A stretch of 64,000 bases of DNA from an uncultured Eubacteriales bacterium (GCA_902776725.1 CACYQX010000009.1:1-64000), one strand, 5' to 3'. Positions 10,066-18,326 are shown, counted from the stretch's first letter. The notes: generated from the letters alone by a model not told the origin. Numbers and translations: made by a program.

Positions 10066-11175
10066 TTATCTGACGCCGTATTCTGTATGATTATCGGCTA
10101 TTGCGGAGAACGGATTCAGATCCTCCTCAGCCTCCGGTTTTCCGAAGAATTCCCAGATTCCGTCGACAACCTTGACTATGTCTTTTGCTCCCATTTCCGA
10201 AGCTGCGGGAAGAACGAGCATTGTCTCAGAAACCTTCTTGCCTACCGGCGTCATAGCCATTTCCTCAGTTCCAAGCCCCTGTCTCGGAAGTCTGGCATCT
10301 ATTCCGCTGTCCAGCAGGTATCTATATAATTCGTCTCTCTTTTCGGCATCCGCAAATCTTACGGGGAAAGCACTCCATGCGGTGCGTACGTCCTTTGGCA
10401 GCCTCGGGAGCCAAAGCCTGGTGCTTCCTTTGCCGAATCTCAGCGTAAACGCAAGTCTATAGGCGTCGCCTATTCTCGCCATATATTCTGCCTCCTCGGA
10501 AGACTTCTCCTCACCCTCTTCAAGGATGACCGCCAGGCCGTTTTCTTCCGAAATGAGATCTATTACCTCCATCTTTGGCTTGATTCCAAATACAGGAGAA
10601 ACGATTATAGCCTTCGGGTTAAGGGCCCCACTTTCCTTGATCTTGCCAAGAGCAAAATCTATAAGCCTTCCCTCCAGACCGAAATTATCCGGTGATATAT
10701 CAACCGGAATCATTGCGGCTCCGCTCGCCTTTACGGCATCTATTACCTCGGAACCTGCAAAGGCTGAAACGAATACACAGTCTCCATCCCCGATTCCAAG
10801 TTCCTCCAACTTTTCCTTGATCGACTCAAAGCTTCCGTTGCAGGCTATATGCTTGTTCATTTCCATTGTTCTCACTACTTCCTCTTCTTTGTTTTCGGCT
10901 ATAAGAATAAACGTCAGATTGTCAGACTCCTCCGAAACAGCTTCCAGCATCACCTCGAGCTTATCGATGTATTCACTCATCTCCGGTGAGGATTCCCTAC
11001 ATTCCTTTACGCCAAAGAATACGACCTCGAGCTCCTCTCCTATATCAGTGAGGCAGTCATGCATGGCATCAAGATTTCTTCCGTAATACTCCGGAAAGTT
11101 TAGTTTTTCGCTGACTTCCTGATGAAATTCGTCCAAGTTCTTTATTCCGGCAAGATTTATCTCAACATTTCTCAT
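10066..11175 (-). CDS. Barstar-domain protein fused to a degenerate DegT-aminotransferase-like domain
   Basis: Residues 1-90 match barstar, the intracellular barnase inhibitor: INLAGIKNLDEFH at the start and FPEYYGRNLDAMHDCL at 27-42, with D36 and D40 at the positions of barstar D35 and D39 that enter the barnase active site. Residues from about 105 to 345 look like a DegT/DnrJ/EryC1 PLP-aminotransferase fold: LGIGDGDCVFVSAF, then IPVDISPDNFGLE and IIVSPVFGIKP, and a C-terminal small domain (AFPVRFADAEKRDELYRYL). The usual active-site Asp region reads VILEEG, and the middle of the family fold is much shortened; K249 in FGKG might align with the PLP lysine. I infer it is non-enzymatic. ATG 11175 is preceded by GGGGAGG and overlaps the barnase stop by one base. 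Confidence 0.85.
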   Translation of the reverse strand: MRNVEINLAGIKNLDEFHQEVSEKLNFPEYYGRNLDAMHDCLTDIGEELEVVFFGVKECRESSPEMSEYIDKLEVMLEAVSEESDNLTFILIAENKEEEVVRTMEMNKHIACNGSFESIKEKLEELGIGDGDCVFVSAFAGSEVIDAVKASGAAMIPVDISPDNFGLEGRLIDFALGKIKESGALNPKAIIVSPVFGIKPKMEVIDLISEENGLAVILEEGEEKSSEEAEYMARIGDAYRLAFTLRFGKGSTRLWLPRLPKDVRTAWSAFPVRFADAEKRDELYRYLLDSGIDARLPRQGLGTEEMAMTPVGKKVSETMLVLPAASEMGAKDIVKVVDGIWEFFGKPEAEEDLNPFSAIADNHTEYGVR

Positions 11176-11765
11176 CAAGCATCCTCCCCTCCGTATAGGA
11201 GTTCAAAAGTTTCGTAATGGTCATCTGTATAATATATGAGCCCATCATTCGAGAAAATAATACGTTTGGCTCCGCGATTCTTTGCTCCGTTGGTATCTAT
11301 ATCGCATTCCCAATACTTTCTTCCCTTCTTGTCGGGAAGATTTCCCTCATAGTTTCCGAACTTATCTCCGCCGATTGCCATGCCCTTGGCATATTTCTCT
11401 ACGGAGCCGCCCGTCCAACCAAGTTTCTTGGCCTCGTTCTTTGTTATATAGTTATCCGGCAAATGTCCGTAAGTATGTATGTATAGAGCCACATCCTCCT
11501 TGGAGTAATACCATCCGTCCTCGGCTATGAGTTCCGCCTCTTCGGGTTCGGTAACAACCTCACCGGAGGTTTCTTCCTCCTCTATAGGCTCCTGTTCGGG
11601 TTCCGGATTTGTGGCTTCCTCCTGCTGCTCCGCCTCAGGAACAGGATCCTCCGCCGGGGCCGGTGTCTTCTTGCAGCCCGCAAGGATCGTGACGCTTAGG
11701 CATATTATCAGCAGCACTACGAGTACCCTCGGCCAGCTGCGTTTTGTCGTGAAATTGTGTTTCAA
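11175..11765 (-). CDS. Barnase-type ribonuclease made as a lipoprotein
   Basis: The 196-residue product has a basic N terminus, a hydrophobic stretch and the lipobox TILAGC (Cys31), then an acidic Pro/Glu-rich linker (about 32-84) and a barnase-like guanyl-specific RNase domain (about 85-196). The domain shows LPDNYITKNEAKKLGW, GMAIGGDKFGN and NDGLIYYTDDHYETF. Barnase catalytic residues E73, R83/R87 and H102 correspond to E153, R164/R168 and H183, so it should be active. I chose TTG 11765 (GGGAGGG eight bases upstream) because the upstream ATG at 11801 lies at the edge of the extended -10. The next gene encodes the matching barstar. Confidence 0.9.
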   Translation of the reverse strand: MKHNFTTKRSWPRVLVVLLIICLSVTILAGCKKTPAPAEDPVPEAEQQEEATNPEPEQEPIEEEETSGEVVTEPEEAELIAEDGWYYSKEDVALYIHTYGHLPDNYITKNEAKKLGWTGGSVEKYAKGMAIGGDKFGNYEGNLPDKKGRKYWECDIDTNGAKNRGAKRIIFSNDGLIYYTDDHYETFELLYGGEDA

Positions 11766-11791
11766 GTATATTCCCTCCCAATATCCTAAAT

Positions 11792-11800
11792 ATTTTACCA
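11792..11800 (-). promoter_or_regulatory. Extended -10 promoter of the barnase-barstar pair
   Basis: TGGTAAAAT on the minus strand (11800-11792) without a good -35. The same TATGGTAWAAT form occurs before pyrH, mnmA and lexA. A start site near 11785 gives a leader of about 20 bases to the TTG. Confidence 0.5.
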
Positions 11801-11886
11801 TATTTTATGGAAAAATAGTTTTTATCGCGCGAAAAAGAGGTATAAATAAAGCAACAAAACGTGTGATTAGAAAAAGGAGTATAAAA

Positions 11887-12201
11887 ATGGCACTTACAAT
11901 AACAAAGGACAATTTCGAGGCTGAGGTCCTCAATTCCAATATTCCCGTAGTAATCGACTTTTGGGCGACCTGGTGCGGACCATGCAAGATGATGGCTCCC
12001 GTAATCGATGAGCTTTCGTCCGAACTCGAGGGAAAGGTTAAAATCGGAAAAATTGACATCGATAACGAGCCTGAACTTGCACAGAAATACGGGGTCATGA
12101 GCATCCCTACTTTCGTTAAGTTCACAGGCGGCGAAGAAGAGGCAAGAACCATAGGGGCTATACCAAAATCAGTCCTTGTGGAGCAGCTGGGCCTCGAATA
12201 G
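11887..12201 (+). CDS. trxA: Thioredoxin
   Basis: Cytosolic disulfide reductase of 104 residues. The active site WCGPC is at residues 29-33, preceded by VVIDFWAT, and the cis-proline loop reads MSIPTF. The start ATG follows AAAAAGGAGT by six bases. It is a single-gene unit, divergent from the barnase pair and convergent with ispH, with a shared bidirectional terminator. A TATAAA at 11841-11846 may be its -10. No thioredoxin reductase is present nearby. Confidence 0.96.
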   Translation: MALTITKDNFEAEVLNSNIPVVIDFWATWCGPCKMMAPVIDELSSELEGKVKIGKIDIDNEPELAQKYGVMSIPTFVKFTGGEEEARTIGAIPKSVLVEQLGLE

Positions 12202-12237
12202 TCAATTCCCTCCCAAATAGATATAGCGGAAACTAAA

Positions 12238-12272
12238 AGAGCGTGAAGTCATAACTTCACGCTCTCATAGTT
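12238..12272. terminator. Bidirectional terminator between trxA and ispH-S1
   Basis: Perfect 12-bp stem AGAGCGTGAAGT (12238-12249) with ACTTCACGCTCT (12254-12265), loop CATA. A T run follows on the plus strand and TTTTAGTTT on the minus strand. Confidence 0.9.
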
Positions 12273-12281
12273 TTTGATGAA

Positions 12282-14342
12282 TTATTCTTCTGCAGGAGCT
12301 TCCTCTACAGCTTCTTCAACTGCTTCGGCAGCTTCTTCTACCGGAGCTTCAGCAGCAGGTGCTTCTTCAACAGGTGCTTCTGCAGGAGCCTCACCGGCCT
12401 CTTCCTCTTCCATTCCTTCCGGAGCAGGAGTTGCGGCCTTGATGCTCAGGCTGATGCGCTTACGATCCATGTCGATATCGAGAATCTTTGTCTCTACGGT
12501 CTGTCCGAGCTTGAGCTCGTCTCCGATATTGGCAACTCTCTTATGAGCAACCTCGGAAATGTGAACAAGTCCGTCAAGTCCCGGTTCAAGCTCTACGAAT
12601 GCACCGTATTCCTTGAGCTGAACAACCTTACCAGAAACAATGTTTCCAACCTGGTATTTGTCAGTGATGATTGTCCAAGGCTCCGGTGTGATCTGCTTAA
12701 GACCAAGTGAGATCTTGTTCTTTTCCGGATTCATCGAGAGAATCTTTACGTTTACCTTGTCACCGATTGCGAGAACTTCCTGTGGGTGTTTCAGTTTGCC
12801 CCAAGAAATCTCGGAGATGTGAAGAAGTCCGTCGAGTCCGCCGATATCTACGAATGCACCGTAGTCGGTGAATCTCATTACAGTACCTTCAACAACATCG
12901 TCAACATGGAGTTTTTCCCAAACATCAGCAATCTGCTTCTGTCTCTCATCCATGAGGACTGCCTTATGTGAGAATACTGCTCTGTTTCTTCTTGGGTCAA
13001 CTCTTGTTACCCTTACATCCATCGTCTCGCCAATGAATTCATTTACGCTTTCGTTCTCGACAAATCTGTCAGAAAGCTGTGAAAGCGGAATAAATCCGGT
13101 GACTTCTTTGTAAGCAGCGATTACACCGCCGTTTACCGCCCTAACGACCTTGACATTGATAATTTCTCTGTTCTCATGGGCTTCGTTAATCTCTGTCCAA
13201 TGCTCACCAATCTCAAGACGCTTCTTGGAAAGCAGGAGACTGCCTTCACTATCATCCGTCTTAATGACTTTGGCCTGAATTTCATCGCCAGGCTTGAACA
13301 CGTCAGTCAGCTTCTGTCCTTCCTCTAAAGTAATTTCATCCGCAGGAAGGATTCCGTCCTTTTTGCAGCCTAGGTTAACAACTAATTCTTTGTCGGAAAC
13401 CTGATGTACTGTGCCCGTGACAATTTCGCCATTTCTCGGCAACCTGGTAGATGCTTCGATTTCATCCATGAAATCTGCCATAGTTACATTTTCATTAGTG
13501 ATAGCTTCGCTCATTCTTGCAATGACCTCCTTAATTACGCTTTCGGGTGTCGAGGCACCCGCGGCAACCCCAATTTTACTATATTTTTGAAGCTCTTTCA
13601 ATGGTAAATCGCTAATATTTTCAACAAAAAACGAGTTTTCGCAGAAGCGTTTGGAGATTTCATAAAGTTTTTTCGTATTAGAGCTATGCCTGTCGCCGAT
13701 GACCACCATCGCATCCGAATCTTTGGCAAGCTCCGCACAGGCATCTTGCCTATCGGTCGTGGCGTTACATATAGTATTTTCAACGTGTACATCGATTTCG
13801 TTTTCGCGGAGAACCTCTATAATCTCGTCGAGGAGCTCCCTTCTTATCGTGGTCTGGCACACCAAGAAGTATTCACCCTTTGGAACAGCGCCTGCCGCTT
13901 CCTTGGAATCTACAATTATGGCACTATCTCCGCACCACCCGTTGGTCGCTATTACCTCCTGATGTTTGGGATCACCGACTATGATTATTCTTTCACCGCC
14001 ATCGTGAGCAGCCTTAACCAAAGTATGGATCCTCGAAACAAAGGGGCATGTCGCGTCAACAACCTCAAGACCAAGCCTTTCGGCCTCTTGATAAAAAGTT
14101 TCCGACTCTCCATGCGACCTCACTATGAGGGTATCACCCGGCTTCGCCTTGGAAATACTCTCTATAATCCCGCAGCCCTTTGAAGCCAAATCATCGGTAA
14201 CGAGGCTGTTGTGAATAAGCGGTCCGCAGGTATAAAGCGCCCCTTCCCTCTCTTTTCCAATCTGTTCCTCGGCTATGTCCAGAGCCTTCTTTACACCAAA
14301 ACAAAAGCCTGAATTTTTTGCTATCACAATTTCTCTTTTCAT
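12282..14342 (-). CDS. ispH: IspH (HMBPP reductase) fused to S1 RNA-binding domains
   Basis: The N-terminal ~285 residues are IspH, the last MEP-pathway enzyme, which reduces HMBPP to IPP and DMAPP with a 4Fe-4S cluster. The cluster Cys lie in SGFCFGVKKA, DATCPFVSR and CNATTDRQ. About four S1 domains follow (GEIVTGTVHQV, IINVKVVRAVNGG, VVEGTVMRFTDYGAF, GNIVSGKVVQLKEYGAF), equivalent to ribosomal protein S1, then an Ala/Glu/Pro-rich tail. Such IspH-S1 fusions are known in Clostridia. I prefer ATG 14342 (AGGA about nine bases upstream) to an upstream ATG at 14378 that overlaps the previous gene. It is the last gene of the tad transcription unit, with no terminator between. Confidence 0.95.
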   Translation of the reverse strand: MKREIVIAKNSGFCFGVKKALDIAEEQIGKEREGALYTCGPLIHNSLVTDDLASKGCGIIESISKAKPGDTLIVRSHGESETFYQEAERLGLEVVDATCPFVSRIHTLVKAAHDGGERIIIVGDPKHQEVIATNGWCGDSAIIVDSKEAAGAVPKGEYFLVCQTTIRRELLDEIIEVLRENEIDVHVENTICNATTDRQDACAELAKDSDAMVVIGDRHSSNTKKLYEISKRFCENSFFVENISDLPLKELQKYSKIGVAAGASTPESVIKEVIARMSEAITNENVTMADFMDEIEASTRLPRNGEIVTGTVHQVSDKELVVNLGCKKDGILPADEITLEEGQKLTDVFKPGDEIQAKVIKTDDSEGSLLLSKKRLEIGEHWTEINEAHENREIINVKVVRAVNGGVIAAYKEVTGFIPLSQLSDRFVENESVNEFIGETMDVRVTRVDPRRNRAVFSHKAVLMDERQKQIADVWEKLHVDDVVEGTVMRFTDYGAFVDIGGLDGLLHISEISWGKLKHPQEVLAIGDKVNVKILSMNPEKNKISLGLKQITPEPWTIITDKYQVGNIVSGKVVQLKEYGAFVELEPGLDGLVHISEVAHKRVANIGDELKLGQTVETKILDIDMDRKRISLSIKAATPAPEGMEEEEAGEAPAEAPVEEAPAAEAPVEEAAEAVEEAVEEAPAEE

Positions 14343-14349
14343 AGCCTTA

Positions 14350-14378
14350 ATCCTATACGAATAAGACTTATAAATCAA
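14350..14378 (-). promoter_or_regulatory. Candidate internal promoter for ispH-S1
   Basis: TTGATT (14378-14373), 17-base spacer, TAGGAT (14355-14350) on the minus strand. It overlaps the stop of the preceding gene and would start transcription almost at the ispH ATG. Weak on its own, but it would give this probably essential gene a supply apart from the pilus operon. Confidence 0.35.
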
Positions 14379-14910
14379 GGCATGTCTTGATTTTGCGTCT
14401 TAGCATATAGAGTTCCCTCAAGCATTCTTCCGGCTTAAGATACTCCTTTTCGAAAACCGAGGAGACTTCAACGAAAGCCTCTTTTTCTTCCGCGGAAATC
14501 CGCTCGGATAGTTCGTTGCAAAACGAGCGCATGGCCTTTGATACCGAACCGATCTTTGATCCTGATTTTCCTGTGGCAGCAGGCATATATATTAGCTTTG
14601 CTTTCTCACCTGTTCTATCCGCATATACCGTCTTTACGGAGATTACATAATCCCACGGCAGCATATACCTATATGCTGCGCCAAGAATCCCCCTAAGAAC
14701 CGCTATGACGATATCCAGAGCGGCCCTGAGCGGAATCTCGACATAGGTGCCAACGGCAAAGTAATCCGAGACATCCGCATAGCATTTGGTCAACCCTTTT
14801 TCTTCGACAAAGCTCGTACCAAAGAAAAGTTCACAATGCCCTTCGCTTACTATAAGCCTTCTGTAGTCTCCCTCATTCTTCTTAATCTCATAACAAAATA
14901 TATTATTCAT
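14368..14910 (-). CDS. Tad-locus accessory protein, DUF6382-like
   Basis: A 180-residue protein I cannot assign with confidence. The central part (GTYVEIPLRAALDIVIAVLRGILGA, then MLPWDYVISVKTVYADRTGE and KLIYMPA) has the layout of DUF6382, a domain found in FHA-domain and pilus-associated proteins of Clostridia: a helix pair followed by a short strand that ends in a Tyr/Pro motif. No FHA domain follows; the C-terminal third is helical and charged. Start is ATG 14910, preceded by GGAGGATGAT; the stop of the TadE-like gene lies just upstream. Role in the pilus is inferred from position only. Confidence 0.55.
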   Translation of the reverse strand: MNNIFCYEIKKNEGDYRRLIVSEGHCELFFGTSFVEEKGLTKCYADVSDYFAVGTYVEIPLRAALDIVIAVLRGILGAAYRYMLPWDYVISVKTVYADRTGEKAKLIYMPAATGKSGSKIGSVSKAMRSFCNELSERISAEEKEAFVEVSSVFEKEYLKPEECLRELYMLRRKIKTCLDL

Positions 14911-14911
14911 A

Positions 14912-15646
14912 TCATCCTCCACAGGCCATGCAAGGCATATACCCCCTCGCCAGTGCGTCCTTCTTTTCTATCTCGACATAGTATTTATCCACCATACTGC
15001 AATTTCCGCGATGGTAAACCGTTCCGCTACCAAAAAAGCAATACACGCTCTCTCCCACCTTCGCCTCGATGCTTTTACAGATTGAGCACGGGCCAAATTT
15101 ATTCTTTATCTTATCTGTTAAGAAGACCCGCTGGCACGCGGGATTCAAAAAAGGACACTCCCGATTGTGGTATTTCTCTCCATGCATTGGGAATATGTAT
15201 ACGATATGAGGGTCGTCATCCTCCGCAGGGTTATCTCCGGAAGGCGTAGGTTTATATAACCCCGTAAACGCTCTCCCTCTAACCCTCTCTTCAACCGCAA
15301 AGAAACCAGAAAACGGACCAACCATCCTATAAGTCCCGCTTACTTCTATGGAGATTAAATCCGACATTCCGCCGTGTTCATGCCTATAGTCGTACTCCGT
15401 AACAACTGCGTATGAAAGGCCTTTGTTTTCGGTATTGACTCTCGCAAGCGTAAGCGCAGGAAGCGATACCGGATCCTCAATGTATGCGGCCTCAATTTCG
15501 GAAAGCATCATTTCATCGCACATAGAGAAAACCATATTCTCTCCCGTCGCATATATATTCACGATGCTTATAAGCGCTATCATGGCCAAAATCAATATCG
15601 GCATTACTATGGCAGCCTCGACCGTAAAACGCCCCTTCTTATTCAT
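14912..15646 (-). CDS. TadE-like pseudopilin with two His/Cys modules
   Basis: A class III prepilin-like start (MNKKGRFTVEAAIVMPILIL) with a cleavable Gly-rich leader and a single N-terminal hydrophobic helix marks it as TadE-like, probably a minor pilin. The C-terminal ~100 residues hold two copies of a His/Cys pattern: YHNREC ... CSIC and YHRGNC ... CMAC, the second with the spacer DALARGYMPC that resembles the Ada-type metal-binding motif found at the ends of many secreted proteins. Each copy could bind one metal ion. ATG 15646 has GGAGGGAGATAG upstream; the frame is open further but inside the previous gene. Predicted length 244. Confidence 0.75.
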   Translation of the reverse strand: MNKKGRFTVEAAIVMPILILAMIALISIVNIYATGENMVFSMCDEMMLSEIEAAYIEDPVSLPALTLARVNTENKGLSYAVVTEYDYRHEHGGMSDLISIEVSGTYRMVGPFSGFFAVEERVRGRAFTGLYKPTPSGDNPAEDDDPHIVYIFPMHGEKYHNRECPFLNPACQRVFLTDKIKNKFGPCSICKSIEAKVGESVYCFFGSGTVYHRGNCSMVDKYYVEIEKKDALARGYMPCMACGG

Positions 15647-15647
15647 C

Positions 15648-16871
15648 CTATCTCCCTCCGTAACTATCCGAAAACGAATACGATTTTCCATTGACCAAAA
15701 GAGTATAATCAAGCCCCGTATAATGCTCTGATATCAAAAAATCGGAACGGTAATAATATCTGAGATTGAGCTGAATCAAATCCATAATGCGAAGGAGCTT
15801 CGTATCCTCTCCCGTCATATATGTCATCAAATCCAGATAATCCGAATAAGTATCTCCGTCCGGAGTATTCATATCGATATAATCTCCGTTCCAACCATTC
15901 ATGACGGACTCCTTATCCATCGCCCAGGAAAGATGATCCTTTATACCATCAACCTTCTTGCCGTTTATCAGAAGCTCATAGTCATTAAGGCTTTCAAGAT
16001 ATGCCCATGCTGCCATCACGGCGTGCGCTCCCGCCTCTCCCGCATAACCGAGTGTCAAAAGCTGTCCGAGCAATGTGGCCTCCGTGCGCATCTTTTCGTC
16101 GCTCTCCAAAAAAGCAAGATTTGCAATCTCTCGCATCGCTATTATCTTTCGCTTTACAGCCCTTAGGTTTTCCTCGTCCGAAAACTTCCCTGAAACTATG
16201 TATTCTCTCTCGAACAACAGATAGCTTCGATTGGAGTCAGGAAGATTTCTCCTGTCTCCGAATTTTGCCGCGATATATTTGTTTATCAAAAAAGCATCCG
16301 TGCCCGATACGATTAAATCCTTGGGCGAACCAACACTGTTAAATATCCCTGTTATCGCGGCTACTATTCCGTCCTCCGTACGCCCATACGAAGGAAGAAT
16401 GCGAATCACCCTCTCGCTCTTGATATCTCTTCCGCTCGCCGAGAGCGTTTCATCCACGTAACCGATATATTTATCACTGCTTCCGAGTACGCTCGTCGCC
16501 ATACTCTCTACACCGCATAGGCGAAGCTGATCCATGAATACATTCTGGTCCGCCAGCGAGTATCCATATAGGTCTACGGATGAAACCTCGCAATCTATAT
16601 ACGGTTTCTCATCAAAGGTATATCCGTACAAAACTTCAAGTTTCTCGCTGACCGAAGCATCGGTACCATAGAACGCCAAAAGTCCATATCTGTCATATAG
16701 TTCTTTATCGTATTCCCCAAGAATGGAAGTTGCATGTAGGCGTCCCAGCGCCGGCACAACGCCTTCCACATACATATTCCTAGCACTCGCGATGAGTGCA
16801 AAGATCAGAATCGTGAGTGCCGCCGCAATTATGCTCGCGTATACAGTAAAACTACCTCGTCTGTTAATCAT
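15648..16871 (-). CDS. TadG-like/DUF5702 pilus-assembly protein
   Basis: A 407-residue protein with a short basic start (MINRRGSFTVYAS), one hydrophobic helix (about 12-30) and a long extracytoplasmic part. The start SARNMYVEGVVPALGRLHATSILGEYDKELYDRYGLL is the characteristic beginning of DUF5702 proteins found in Tad loci of Clostridia, with the YDRYGL segment as the best marker. It overlaps both neighbours: its ATG lies in the tadE stop region, and the next gene begins one base after its stop. Confidence 0.75.
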   Translation of the reverse strand: MINRRGSFTVYASIIAAALTILIFALIASARNMYVEGVVPALGRLHATSILGEYDKELYDRYGLLAFYGTDASVSEKLEVLYGYTFDEKPYIDCEVSSVDLYGYSLADQNVFMDQLRLCGVESMATSVLGSSDKYIGYVDETLSASGRDIKSERVIRILPSYGRTEDGIVAAITGIFNSVGSPKDLIVSGTDAFLINKYIAAKFGDRRNLPDSNRSYLLFEREYIVSGKFSDEENLRAVKRKIIAMREIANLAFLESDEKMRTEATLLGQLLTLGYAGEAGAHAVMAAWAYLESLNDYELLINGKKVDGIKDHLSWAMDKESVMNGWNGDYIDMNTPDGDTYSDYLDLMTYMTGEDTKLLRIMDLIQLNLRYYYRSDFLISEHYTGLDYTLLVNGKSYSFSDSYGGR

Positions 16872-17202
16872 CTCCGATATTCCCTATCACTTCTCCGGCT
16901 CGCACTACCAGCTCTTCGTTGATTACATAAAGCCTTTGCTTATATTCGCGATGGAAACCTCCACCGAATAATCCCCGAGACTCACCTGAAATCGAGGCTT
17001 CTTCCCATAAGATATTGAAAACATCTTTCTTATCCATAGTTTCCGAAATAAGTATCTCCTGAACGGCAAGCTGCTCTCTAAACCCTTCATGAAAATAGAG
17101 TCCAAGGTAGATAAGGCTTATAGCCGCGAGAAGAAGAAGCGGTATAACGATAGCCGCTTCTATCATCTCGCTCCCCTTTTTGTTTTTTAACACCCTAAGC
17201 AT
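16864..17202 (-). CDS. tadE: TadE-like pseudopilin
   Basis: A 112-residue protein with the class III prepilin pattern: basic leader with KNKKGSEMIEAAIVIPLLLL, in which cleavage after Gly and a Glu at +5 are usual, followed by a single membrane helix and a short extracytoplasmic domain. TadE-like pseudopilins act with the Tad machine to assemble Flp pili. It overlaps the pilin gene by eight bases, with no clear ribosome binding site of its own, suggesting coupled translation. Confidence 0.75.
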   Translation of the reverse strand: MLRVLKNKKGSEMIEAAIVIPLLLLAAISLIYLGLYFHEGFREQLAVQEILISETMDKKDVFNILWEEASISGESRGLFGGGFHREYKQRLYVINEELVVRAGEVIGNIGDD

Positions 17203-17335
17203 TGAGATCAGCCAGAGTATTATTCACGAATTCGGTTATCTGAGTTCTGAAAATCAATCCAAGCGTTATAGCAATCGCGATAAGAATCGCAACCTGAACC
17301 ATTTCCATACCTCTTTTGTTTCTCAGCAATTTCAT
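17195..17335 (-). CDS. flp: Flp-type pilin
   Basis: A 46-residue pilin precursor: basic leader MKLLRNKRG, then a long hydrophobic helix (VQVAILIAIAITLGLIF) and a short polar tail ending in NNTLADLNA. This size and layout are those of the major subunit of Flp/Tad pili. ATG 17335 follows AAAGGAG; the longer reading would start inside tadC. The prepilin peptidase (TadV) is not in the window. Confidence 0.8.
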   Translation of the reverse strand: MKLLRNKRGMEMVQVAILIAIAITLGLIFRTQITEFVNNTLADLNA

Positions 17336-17354
17336 ACAAAACTCCTTTCTCAAA

Positions 17355-18326
17355 CTAAAACTGAATAAGTGCCGGTGCGGCTGTAACAAGCAAAAGCGAA
17401 ATAAGCATCATTCCAAGAGGAAATGCCAATTTTGTATCCGCAAGTTTTCCAAGTTCCTCCGCCTGACGTTTTCTCTTATCCCAAAGAATCTCTCCCTCCG
17501 AAATAAGTTTCTCCCTGAGATCCGTTCCCCTCTCCCTGCTTTCCGTGACTATCGAAACAAAACGAGAAAGCTCCGCAATCTTTTTCTCCCTGGCATATTC
17601 TCCGACAATGCGGTCGGCATGACCGTTCATAAGTTTTGATTCGTCTACGGCCTTTAGAAATAAACCCTCTATAACTCCTTCCGATTCAGCCCTGCAGATT
17701 CTTTCAATAGCCTCTTCGTAAATCAATCCGCTTTCCATCAGAAGAACCAACTTGTTATTGAATGCGGGAAGTTTTCTTATAACTTTCTCCTTTTCTTTCT
17801 TCTCCTCCGACAGTTTCTTGTCGCGCTCACCCCTGTACGCATAAAGCATAATGACGAAAGGAAATATCAAAGGCAGCAAGAACTCATCGCCTTTTTTCGG
17901 AAGCGTCCACGTAAGCCTTACTCCGTCCGGCGAAACAGACGGGAGTTCTACGACTTCGTCGCTTCCTCGGTTTATATCCCTAACTATTCGAGAAACCTCC
18001 ATCGATACCATTTCTGAATCGCTTAGCCGGGTTTCTGCAGTTTCCCCTTCAGTCTCCGCGCTTTCTTTTCGTTTGATCGTCACCCTGCGTTGCACCGCCG
18101 CATCTCCCAACTCACCTCTCACTTCCAGGTTTATTCTGCCGTCGGGAATTTCGCTTAAATCAATTGAAACAAGGCCCCCATCCGGCGCCAAAAGATTATA
18201 TGGCGACCTACTTGTTAAGATATAGAGACCCAGCGTTGATAGAATCGCAAAAGCAATTAGCATAGCGACCTTCTTTTTTCGTCTTAGGCAATATTCGACA
18301 AATCCATTTTCTTTTTTAGACTTCAA
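17355..18326 (-). CDS. tadC: TadC-like inner-membrane platform protein
   Basis: Second type II secretion F-domain protein of the Tad machine, 323 residues. A hydrophobic helix near 20-36 is followed by an unusual soluble insert (about 40-145, with charged segments) and a second helix (FLLPLIFPFVIMLYAY), then the T2SSF domain (KLPAFNNKLVLLMESG, RFVSIVTESRERGTDL) and a C-terminal hydrophobic helix. The start is TTG 18326 with AAGGTGA upstream; it overlaps tadB by 11 bases. The soluble insert has no parallel that I recognise. Confidence 0.75.
   Translation of the reverse strand: MKSKKENGFVEYCLRRKKKVAMLIAFAILSTLGLYILTSRSPYNLLAPDGGLVSIDLSEIPDGRINLEVRGELGDAAVQRRVTIKRKESAETEGETAETRLSDSEMVSMEVSRIVRDINRGSDEVVELPSVSPDGVRLTWTLPKKGDEFLLPLIFPFVIMLYAYRGERDKKLSEEKKEKEKVIRKLPAFNNKLVLLMESGLIYEEAIERICRAESEGVIEGLFLKAVDESKLMNGHADRIVGEYAREKKIAELSRFVSIVTESRERGTDLREKLISEGEILWDKRKRQAEELGKLADTKLAFPLGMMLISLLLVTAAPALIQF

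Noticed and set aside
11527..11886. Plus-strand frame extending upstream of trxA into the barnase gene
   Set aside because: The extension is Ser/Gly-rich, antisense to the barnase acidic linker. The normal thioredoxin start with its ribosome binding site is at 11887.
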